From Clostridiaceae bacterium (lineage in GTDB: Bacteria > Bacillota > Clostridia > Clostridiales > Clostridiaceae), in contig DOKV01000088.1 of NCBI GenBank assembly GCA_003510765.1, forward strand, positions 1-5,731: DNA of 5,731 nt, in the 5' to 3' direction. The notes under the pieces are model-generated. The model did no database searches. It was not told where the DNA came from and saw only the letters and a program-made list of their open reading frames with translations. The stretch's first letter is position 1, and each line of letters opens with the position of its first letter. Made by a program: the position numbers and the translations under genes. Positions 1 to 5,375 of this stretch are shown one piece after another.

Positions 1-28
1 AAAAAGCTGAAGAATCTTCAGCTTTTTT
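1..28 (+). terminator. Rho-independent terminator of the gene to the left
   Basis: GCTGAAG (6-12) pairs perfectly with CTTCAGC (16-22) around a 3-base loop, and the flanking A5 (1-5) can pair with the T6 run (23-28), which gives up to 12 base pairs followed by U residues. This is the classic intrinsic terminator shape. The symmetric A and T tracts mean it could work on either strand. The gene it serves lies outside the window. It sits only 74 bases before the S1-type gene, so that gene needs its own promoter in the gap or depends on read-through. Confidence 0.85.
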
Positions 29-43
29 GTGTTACTATGAGTT

Positions 44-49
44 TAGAAT
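44..49 (+). promoter_or_regulatory. Possible -10 element for the S1-led operon
   Basis: TAGAAT matches the sigma-A -10 consensus at five of six positions and lies between the upstream terminator and the S1-type gene, where a promoter is expected. The bases 16-18 upstream fall in the terminator T-run and give no good -35 box, and there is no extended TGn motif. Transcription from here would begin near position 56. This is a weak call based on position plus one half of a promoter. Confidence 0.3.
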
Positions 50-50
50 G

Positions 51-91
51 GCTCCAGAGAAGGAGCAGAAAGGGGTAAGGGCATATTGCCC
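51..91 (+). promoter_or_regulatory. Two small inverted repeats in the S1 gene leader
   Basis: Two perfect short inverted repeats follow each other just upstream of the S1-type gene: GCTCC (51-55) with GGAGC (62-66) around a 6-base loop, and GGGCA (79-83) with TGCCC (87-91) around a 3-base loop. Purine-rich stretches that resemble ribosome binding sites (AAGGAG at 60-65, AAGGGG at 70-75) lie in or between them, but they are about 28-43 bases from the likely start, too far to act in the usual way. A structured leader is plausible for an S1 gene because E. coli rpsA uses one, but each stem has only five base pairs and could be chance. Confidence 0.35.
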
Positions 92-102
92 AGTGAATTA
101 TA

Positions 103-1260
103 GTGGATGAAAATATGAAAGAAGAACTGACCATGGAGGAAGCCATGGCTGGATTTTCCTTAAACAAAGTGAAGGATGGGGATATTTTAGAAGGCTCCAT
201 CTTAAAAGTCAGCAAAGAAGAGATCATCGTCAACATCAACTACTTTGCAGATGGGGTTATTCCTAGAGAGGAGCTCACCAAAGACCATGGAGAGGATCTT
301 ACAACTACCTATCAAGTGGGGGATCTTTTGAAAGTCATTGTACTGAAAGCCGATGATGGAGAAGGTAATGTACTGCTCTCTAAGATCAAAGCTGATGCTA
401 TAGTAGCCCATGGAGATCTTGAGAAAGCCTTAGAAAACAAGACTCCCGTTAAGGTCTATGTTCAAGAAGTGGTCAAAGGAGGTCTTCGAGTGTTTTATCA
501 GGGACTTTCTGGATTCATGCCTGCGTCCTTAATCTCTGACAGTTATGTAGAAAACCTTCAAGACTTTGCACAAAAGACTTTAGATGCTTTGGTGGAAGAA
601 TATGATGAGGAAGAAAACAAGCTGATTTTCTCCAGAAGAGCACTTTTAAAAGTCCAAGGTGAAAAGAACAAGAAAAAGCTTCTTCAAGAGCTGAAAGAAG
701 GAGACTCTGTGGAAGGAGTGGTGGCCAACTTAGCCGCTTATGGTGCATTTATTGATCTGGGCGGTCTCACGGGCCTTGCCCATATTAGTGACTTATCCTA
801 TAGAAGGATTCAGCATCCTAGTGAAGTTTTATCCGTGGGGGATGCTGTAATTGTACACATTCAAAAAATAGATCGTAAAAACGAAAAAATATCCCTGTCT
901 TTGAAAAACAAAGCAGAGGATCCATGGATGCGCATAGGGGCCATCAAAGTGGGCTCTTTTTATGAGGGCACAGTGAAGCGCCTCATTGATGCAGGGGCCA
1001 TTGTTGAACTGGAAAACGGTATTGACGGCTTGGTCCACATTTCTGAGATTTCTTCTTCCCCTGTTAGCCATGCAAAAGAAGTTCTTCAAGAAGGACAACA
1101 GGTGAAGGTGAAAGTTATGGATATCGACGAGGACCGAAAAAGAATCAGCTTTTCTCTCCGAGAAGGGGAAGAAGAACAAAGCTTCTATGATGAAGAAGAT
1201 GCTGTGACTTTAGGCGATGTATTTTCTAAACTTATGGAACAATTTAAAGGGGATGAATAA
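103..1260 (+). CDS. rpsA: S1-domain RNA-binding protein (30S ribosomal protein S1-like, four S1 domains)
   Basis: The 385-residue product carries four S1 (OB-fold) RNA-binding domains at about residues 25-95, 113-178, 200-268 and 283-353. Domains 3 and 4 are the most canonical (GAFIDLGGLTGLAHIS at 214-229, GIDGLVHISEIS at 306-317, each ending in an ISLSLK/ISFSLRE strand). Domains 1 and 2 are more diverged (ADGVIP at 49-54, KGGLRV and GFMPASLI at 125-145). An acidic tail of about 30 residues follows. Four domains is the usual size in Firmicutes, shorter than the six-domain E. coli S1. The family binds mRNA at or near the 30S subunit; in Firmicutes its role in translation is less central than in E. 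coli. The start is uncertain: GTG 103 follows an in-frame stop at 94-96, and neither it nor ATG 115 has a good ribosome binding site. ATG 145 has GGAGG (135-139) but would remove the MEEAM stretch, which I think belongs to the family's N-terminus. First gene of a four-gene run. Confidence 0.9.
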   Translation: MDENMKEELTMEEAMAGFSLNKVKDGDILEGSILKVSKEEIIVNINYFADGVIPREELTKDHGEDLTTTYQVGDLLKVIVLKADDGEGNVLLSKIKADAIVAHGDLEKALENKTPVKVYVQEVVKGGLRVFYQGLSGFMPASLISDSYVENLQDFAQKTLDALVEEYDEEENKLIFSRRALLKVQGEKNKKKLLQELKEGDSVEGVVANLAAYGAFIDLGGLTGLAHISDLSYRRIQHPSEVLSVGDAVIVHIQKIDRKNEKISLSLKNKAEDPWMRIGAIKVGSFYEGTVKRLIDAGAIVELENGIDGLVHISEISSSPVSHAKEVLQEGQQVKVKVMDIDEDRKRISFSLREGEEEQSFYDEEDAVTLGDVFSKLMEQFKGDE

Positions 1261-1262
1261 AA

Positions 1263-2711
1263 ATGAATATATTGGCGAGCTATGAACCGAAAAAGGTGTT
1301 GTCATATTTTGAAGAATTGACCAAAATTCCTAGAGGATCTGGTAATGAACAAGCAGTGTCCGATTATCTGAAAAAATTCGCCACAGATCGAGGTCTCTTT
1401 GTGATCCAAGATGACGTACTCAACATCATCATCAAAAAGCCTGGGACCCCAGGCTATGAAAATAGTCCCCCAGTGATTATTCAAGGGCATATGGATATGG
1501 TGGATGAAAAAAATAACGACACCGTTCATGATTTTAATAAAGACCCCTTGAAACTACGCGTGGTAGAGGATCATCTTTATGCCACCGGAACGACCTTGGG
1601 TGCAGACAATGGCATTGCCGTAGCTTATGCATTGGCTATTCTAGACAGTCATGACTTGGCCCATCCACCACTGGAAGTGCTCATCACCGTAGAAGAAGAA
1701 ACAGGTATGCTTGGAGCAGCTTCAGTAGAAGGGCACCATTTTGATGGTAAAATGCTCATCAATATAGACTCTGAAGAAGAAGGCACCTTCCTTGTGAGCT
1801 GTGCAGGAGGAGCGAGACAAACGGTGACGCTTCCGCTGTCTAGAGAAGCAGCTTCATCTTTTACCTATAAATTATCTTTGACAGGTTTAAAAGGCGGTCA
1901 CTCTGGTATGGACATTATCAAAGAACGTGGCAATGCCAATGTTCTTTTGGGCAGAACACTCCTTGCCTTAGGAAATACCTTCTCCTTTAGGGTGGGCAAT
2001 CTCAAGGGAGGCTCTAAGAACAATGCCATACCACGTGAAGCGGAAGCGCTCTTATCCTTTCAAGAGGAACCCTCTGGTCTTATGGATGCTGTAAAGAGCA
2101 TTGAAGCGCTATTGGCCAAGGAAATTGAAACTCAAGACGGAGGACTCACGTTGACCATCCAGGAAGAAAAAGCCCTAGGAGGCGTTCTTCTTTATGATGA
2201 AGTCACCACCAAAAAAGCGCTAGGTCTCTTAGCGACGCTACCTAATGGCGTTGTCAGCATGAGCCAAGACATTCCAGGTCTTGTGGAAACTTCTTTGAAT
2301 CTAGGAGTCCTCCATGAGAAAGATGCGTTCTTGTATTTTGATTTTGCCGTTAGAAGCAGTGTGGGCTCAAGAAAAGACATGATGCTTCAAAAGATCTCTG
2401 TATTAGCAGAAGCCTTTGGGGCTGAAAGCGCCATTACCTCTTCCTATCCTGAGTGGCAATATGCCAAAGACTCTGCCTTAAGAGATACCTTTGTGAAAGT
2501 CTACGAAGAAAAATATGGTCAGTCGCCTAAAATAGAAGCCATCCATGCAGGACTAGAGTGTGGTATTTTGGCTGGACGCATCAGTGGTTTAGACATGATC
2601 AGTTTAGGGCCAAACCTACACGATGTGCACACCCCTGATGAACATATGGACCTACATTCTGTGAAAAATGTCTATGAGTTCTTGGTCGACGCTTTGAAAC
2701 AATTGAAGTAA
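1263..2711 (+). CDS. pepD: Aminoacyl-histidine dipeptidase, M20C metallopeptidase (PepD type)
   Basis: This 482-residue protein is full length for the PepD (Xaa-His/beta-Ala-His dipeptidase) branch of the M20 zinc peptidases, cytosolic enzymes that split dipeptides such as carnosine-like Xaa-His. All metal-site landmarks are present: GHMDMV (75-80, His76 ligand with Asp78), GADNG (113-117, bridging Asp115), the EEETG box (144-148, catalytic and ligand Glu at 145/146), NIDSEEEG (167-174, ligand Asp169) and VHTPDE (455-460, ligand His456). The lid/dimerisation domain occupies roughly 190-390 and contains the GGHSG motif (211-215). HAGLECG (428-434) is a further family signature. The gene begins two bases after the S1 stop codon, and its ribosome binding site AAAGGGG (1246-1252) lies inside the end of the S1 gene, so translational coupling is likely. 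No signal peptide is seen. Family placement is firm; substrate preference is inferred. Confidence 0.93.
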   Translation: MNILASYEPKKVLSYFEELTKIPRGSGNEQAVSDYLKKFATDRGLFVIQDDVLNIIIKKPGTPGYENSPPVIIQGHMDMVDEKNNDTVHDFNKDPLKLRVVEDHLYATGTTLGADNGIAVAYALAILDSHDLAHPPLEVLITVEEETGMLGAASVEGHHFDGKMLINIDSEEEGTFLVSCAGGARQTVTLPLSREAASSFTYKLSLTGLKGGHSGMDIIKERGNANVLLGRTLLALGNTFSFRVGNLKGGSKNNAIPREAEALLSFQEEPSGLMDAVKSIEALLAKEIETQDGGLTLTIQEEKALGGVLLYDEVTTKKALGLLATLPNGVVSMSQDIPGLVETSLNLGVLHEKDAFLYFDFAVRSSVGSRKDMMLQKISVLAEAFGAESAITSSYPEWQYAKDSALRDTFVKVYEEKYGQSPKIEAIHAGLECGILAGRISGLDMISLGPNLHDVHTPDEHMDLHSVKNVYEFLVDALKQLK

Positions 2712-2725
2712 AGGTGGGCTAGAAC

Positions 2726-3547
2726 ATGAAGAACTTCAAAAATCGAGCCTTTCTTTTGGCTCATGAAGACCTTATGGTTCTGGATGTACGCTATGACATG
2801 GCTGATGGGACCTACGGGAGAAAAGCATATGAAGCAGGGCATTATAAAGGCGCGTATTTTCTAGATTTGGATATGGATTTGGCGGGTCCTGAGAAAAACC
2901 ACGGAGGACGCCATCCCTTACCCCCTCGGGAAAAGCTTCAAGAAAGACTAAGAAGTTTTGGTCTTTCCAAGGGGCAACCCGTTCTCATTTATGATGATGG
3001 TGATAACGCTGCGGCAGGAAGGCTTTGGTGGATGCTCAAATACTATGGTCTTGAGGAGGTCTATGTGCTCGCTGGTGGATTTTCCTCTTTGGCTCCTGAA
3101 GATTTGACTAAAAACACTTCACAGAAGAGCCCAGGGGACATTGTCTTGGAAGAAAATAACCATATGACGGCTTCCTATGAGGAAGTCAAAGCCTATGCCG
3201 AGAAAGACGTGGCCTCGAGAAATACCGTTCTTGTGGATGCAAGGGCTAAGGAGCGTTACAAAGGCCTAGTGGAGCCCATAGACATCATGAAAGGGCACAT
3301 CAAGCACGCTCAAAATGTTTTTTTTAGAGATCACTTTGATGCACACAACATACTTCAACTAGATAAAACAAAAGAAAACTTTAAAGAGATCCTTTCATAT
3401 GAAGACGTCATTGTCCATTGTGGTTCAGGAGTTACTGCCTGTACCAACATCATGGCTTTGGATGAGCTTGGAAAACCATCTAGGCTCTATGTGGGCAGTT
3501 TCAGCGATTTCATCAGTTATGAGGGGAATACTGTGGAAAGGGACTAG
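2726..3547 (+). CDS. sseA: Two-domain sulfurtransferase, 3-mercaptopyruvate type (rhodanese family)
   Basis: The 273 residues form two tandem rhodanese domains, the usual SseA/TST size. The N-terminal domain (about 10-125) is the non-catalytic copy, with LDVRY (19-23), GRHPLP (61-66) and YDDGDNAAAGRLWWML (89-104), where Asp stands in place of the active cysteine. The C-terminal domain (about 145-270) has VDARAKERYKG (170-180), GHIKHAQNV (190-198) and the active loop HCGSGVT (231-237) with catalytic Cys232. CG(S/T)GVT is typical of 3-mercaptopyruvate sulfurtransferases, whereas thiosulfate rhodaneses usually have CRKGVT, so sulfur transfer from 3-mercaptopyruvate is the better guess. The protein is probably cytosolic, with no signal peptide. 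It follows pepD after 14 bases, with AAGGTGG (2711-2717) as ribosome binding site eight bases before ATG. A T8 run at 3318-3325 lies inside the reading frame, which stays intact. Confidence 0.92.
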   Translation: MKNFKNRAFLLAHEDLMVLDVRYDMADGTYGRKAYEAGHYKGAYFLDLDMDLAGPEKNHGGRHPLPPREKLQERLRSFGLSKGQPVLIYDDGDNAAAGRLWWMLKYYGLEEVYVLAGGFSSLAPEDLTKNTSQKSPGDIVLEENNHMTASYEEVKAYAEKDVASRNTVLVDARAKERYKGLVEPIDIMKGHIKHAQNVFFRDHFDAHNILQLDKTKENFKEILSYEDVIVHCGSGVTACTNIMALDELGKPSRLYVGSFSDFISYEGNTVERD

Positions 3548-3550
3548 CAA

Positions 3551-4453
3551 ATGAAAACACGACTCATCGGTATGAGGACCATCAAAACTGCTTTGGTGGT
3601 GGTTCTTGCCTACATCGTCTCGTCTTTTTTAAATGATGAACTTTCTTTTTCCATGATCTATGCCGCTGTGCTTTGCGTGGAAACCTCTGTGGTATCTAGT
3701 GTGAAAATTGGGTACAACAGAGCTTTGGGCACTGTCATTGGTGGCGTCATTGGTCTGGCATTGACTTATGTGCCAATGTATGGCGGCATCACCATGGCTG
3801 TAGGGGTGGTCATCACCATCTTGTTTTGCAATCTCTTAGACATCAAAAAAGCTACGGGTATTGCCATCACGCTGGTGATCATCATCATCATCGGTTCTGC
3901 AGAGGTGGCACCTTCCTATTATGCCATACAGCGAACCTTTGACACCGTGGTGGGCATCATCATCGCCACCATCGTGAATCTTCTCATTTATCCACCGGAT
4001 CAAATGCGTAGGGTAAAAGAAGGGTTTTCCCAATATAAAGAGTTGGCCATCCAAGTGGTGGGCGATGTGATTCTTTATGGCATGATCGATGGATTAGAAG
4101 CCCTTGGAAAGAGCCTAGACGATGTGAAAGATCGATTCAACGCCTTAAATAAGGAACTCTCGATCTTGAGAAAATATGACAAGGAAGAGTATGAATACTA
4201 TCAACACCTCTTGGAATTTGCTGAAAAAGTCTTTATTTATGCGGAAGCCATTAGTTTGAGTGAACCCACAGTCCGGATGACCAAAGACAATCATCAACGA
4301 CTCTTCAAAGTGCTTTCTTTAGAGATTCTTACAGAAGACTTTGTGACGCCACAAGATTCTACCAGAGAGGACCTGATCTACAATTATAATTTGGCAAAAC
4401 TCATTGCAGCACTAGATAAGATTCAACGAACCAAAGTCTTTGTGCATGAATAA
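3551..4453 (+). CDS. Aromatic acid exporter family (ArAE_1/DUF939, FUSC-like) membrane protein
   Basis: The 300-residue product has a hydrophobic N-terminal half with about six membrane segments (approximately 11-28, 33-50, 57-75, 77-95, 100-117 and 130-147), followed by a soluble, helical, charged C-terminal half (150-300). Family marks are the short basic start (MKTRLIGMRTIKTALV), the YNRALGTVIGGVIG motif (55-68), which fits the R..GT..GG pattern of FUSC/ArAE proteins, and QRTFDTVVGIIIATIVN (127-143). This matches the one-unit ArAE_1 plus C-terminal-domain architecture common in Firmicutes, about half the length of E. coli AaeB. Members are called exporters by similarity, and no substrate can be read from the sequence. 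The start follows the sulfurtransferase stop by three bases, with AAAGGGA (3537-3543) seven bases before ATG, so it is the last gene of the unit. Segment 5 contains five consecutive Ile encoded by (ATC)5. Confidence 0.85.
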   Translation: MKTRLIGMRTIKTALVVVLAYIVSSFLNDELSFSMIYAAVLCVETSVVSSVKIGYNRALGTVIGGVIGLALTYVPMYGGITMAVGVVITILFCNLLDIKKATGIAITLVIIIIIGSAEVAPSYYAIQRTFDTVVGIIIATIVNLLIYPPDQMRRVKEGFSQYKELAIQVVGDVILYGMIDGLEALGKSLDDVKDRFNALNKELSILRKYDKEEYEYYQHLLEFAEKVFIYAEAISLSEPTVRMTKDNHQRLFKVLSLEILTEDFVTPQDSTREDLIYNYNLAKLIAALDKIQRTKVFVHE

Positions 4454-4478
4454 CCTTCGCTAGCCAATGACATCAACG

Positions 4479-4535
4479 CGCATGGTCTTTGGGGAACATC
4501 CATTGAGGATGGGTTCCTGGAGACCATGCGTTTTT
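4479..4535 (+). terminator. Long bulged hairpin terminator after the exporter gene
   Basis: CGCATGGTCT (4479-4488) pairs perfectly with AGACCATGCG (4521-4530), directly followed by T5 (4531-4535). Inside, after a small internal loop (TTGG against TGG), GGAACATCC (4493-4501) pairs with GGATG plus TTCC (4507-4517) across a two-base GG bulge, closing on the 5-base loop ATTGA. The total is 19 base pairs in two helices. The stem plus U-tract 25 bases after the stop codon of the preceding gene fits an intrinsic terminator for the four-gene unit. There is no T-run on the opposite strand, so it should act only rightward. It is longer than most terminators, so it may be a modified repeat element. Confidence 0.8.
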
Positions 4536-4632
4536 ACTGCAGCAAGGGAACACCAAAGCTTTTCTTTTGACCTTGACTAGAAAAAATGTAGAGATGCACA
4601 ATATAGATGTTCCAAGGTCTTATCTTTACAAG

Positions 4633-4661
4633 TTTAAACGTCTATGAAGAACCCTTATAAA
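4633..4661 (+). promoter_or_regulatory. Candidate sigma-A promoter P1 for maf-radC
   Basis: TTTAAA (4633-4638) and TATAAA (4656-4661) are separated by 17 bases. The -10 matches consensus at five of six positions, and the -35 at four of six. It lies downstream of the terminator and about 110 bases before maf, so a new unit is expected to start in this interval. AT-rich sequence produces such matches easily, and the call is tentative. Confidence 0.4.
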
Positions 4662-4684
4662 AGATTTAAATCCATTTTATCGCC

Positions 4685-4713
4685 TTGTTTAAAAAATTCT
4701 ATGGTGGTAAACT
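4685..4713 (+). promoter_or_regulatory. Candidate extended -10 promoter P2 for maf-radC
   Basis: TTGTTT (4685-4690) stands 17 bases before TAAACT (4708-4713), which is preceded by TGG (4705-4707), the TGn extended -10 motif. Transcription would start near 4720, leaving a leader of about 53 bases before maf. The hexamers are only moderate matches (three and four of six), and the correct spacing and TGn are the main support. It competes with P1; both may be used. Confidence 0.4.
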
Positions 4714-4773
4714 ATAAAGTAGGAATTTTTCAGATGAGAGATTCGTTAATAACACATTCGCGGAGGGTTTGAC

Positions 4774-5346
4774 ATGCGATACATTCTTGCCTCAGCCTCA
4801 GAAAGAAGAGAAGAACTCTTACGAAGACTCGGAATTTCCTTCGAAATTTTGGTGTCTCATTTCGACGAGGATCTGATCCCTTTTGAGGGAGATGTGAGAA
4901 AGTATGTGGAAACCTTGGCATTTCAAAAAGCTAATAGTATCAGAACCTCTTTCACCAAGGATGCGGTGATTATTGGGAGCGATACGGTGGTGTACGCAAA
5001 AGGGACCATTCTTGGAAAACCAACTTCTTATGAGGATGCTTTTTCCATGATGTCCTTGTTAGCAGGAAACCATCATGAAGTCTATTCCGGCGTGGCCTTG
5101 ATTTTGCCTGGTGAAGAAGGAGTAACACAGTTCTCTGTATGCACTTCAGTATATTTTTCTGCCATGACCCATGAAGAAATTCATAGCTATTTGAAGAAAA
5201 ATGAATGGCAAGACAAAGCCGGTGCTTATGGCATTCAAGGATCTGCGAGTCTTTTTATTGAAGGGATTCAAGGAGACTATTACAATGTCATGGGACTCCC
5301 TATTCAAGCATTGTATACGGAACTGAAAAACCTTCAGATGCTCTAG
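4774..5346 (+). CDS. maf: Maf family nucleoside triphosphate pyrophosphatase (YhdE-like, dTTP/UTP type)
   Basis: The 190-residue product is full length for Maf/HAM1-like pyrophosphatases, cytosolic enzymes that hydrolyse non-canonical or excess nucleoside triphosphates to the monophosphate and pyrophosphate and have been linked to septum inhibition. Landmarks in order: the phosphate-binding N-terminus LASASERREELL (5-16), VSHFDED (27-33), FQKA (50-53), the catalytic strand GSDTVV (68-73) with Asp70, LGKP (80-83), HEVYSGVAL (101-109), DKAGAYGIQG (147-156) and GDYYNVMGLP (167-176). The AGAYGIQG block with Gln155 resembles the YhdE branch (dTTP/UTP) more than YceF. In the first motif the common Pro of SPRR is Glu. 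The ribosome binding site GGAGGG (4762-4767) is six bases before ATG. First gene of the second unit, followed after 29 bases by radC, the order known from Bacillus and many Clostridia. Confidence 0.95.
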   Translation: MRYILASASERREELLRRLGISFEILVSHFDEDLIPFEGDVRKYVETLAFQKANSIRTSFTKDAVIIGSDTVVYAKGTILGKPTSYEDAFSMMSLLAGNHHEVYSGVALILPGEEGVTQFSVCTSVYFSAMTHEEIHSYLKKNEWQDKAGAYGIQGSASLFIEGIQGDYYNVMGLPIQALYTELKNLQML

Positions 5347-5375
5347 TTGTGGCATGGGCAATCTAGGAGGCAGTT

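Larger units (their letters stand above)
4454..4773. other. Gene-free interval between the two transcription units
   Basis: These 320 bases hold no convincing gene on either strand. The left part carries the long terminator-like hairpin (4479-4535). The middle has a spaced inverted repeat, GACCTTG (4569-4575) with CAAGGTC (4613-4619). The right half is AT-rich and holds two promoter candidates, a perfect 10-base palindrome GATTTAAATC (4663-4672) and, at the end, a 12-codon open frame (4734-4772) stopping one base before maf. I recognise no riboswitch or known small RNA in it. Confidence 0.7.

Noticed and set aside
829..1179. A 116-codon open frame on the - strand inside the S1-type gene
   Set aside because: It lies wholly antisense to a well-supported S1 domain region, its translation is rich in Phe, His and Cys with no recognisable domain, and I see no ribosome binding context. 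It is a shadow of the coding frame.
4594..4647. A 17-codon open frame on the + strand in the intergenic interval
   Set aside because: There is no ribosome binding site before it, its length is within chance expectation, and its product is featureless.
4454..4773. Riboswitch or T-box in the 320-base interval
   Set aside because: I could not find a T-box-like conserved sequence or a recognisable aptamer core, and the only strong hairpin with a T-run sits right after the upstream gene rather than before maf, so it fits a terminator of the left unit.
4730..4921. A 63-codon open frame on the - strand over the maf start
   Set aside because: It runs across the maf ribosome binding site and the conserved N-terminal motif on the opposite strand, and its product is very rich in Arg and Phe without any family resemblance.
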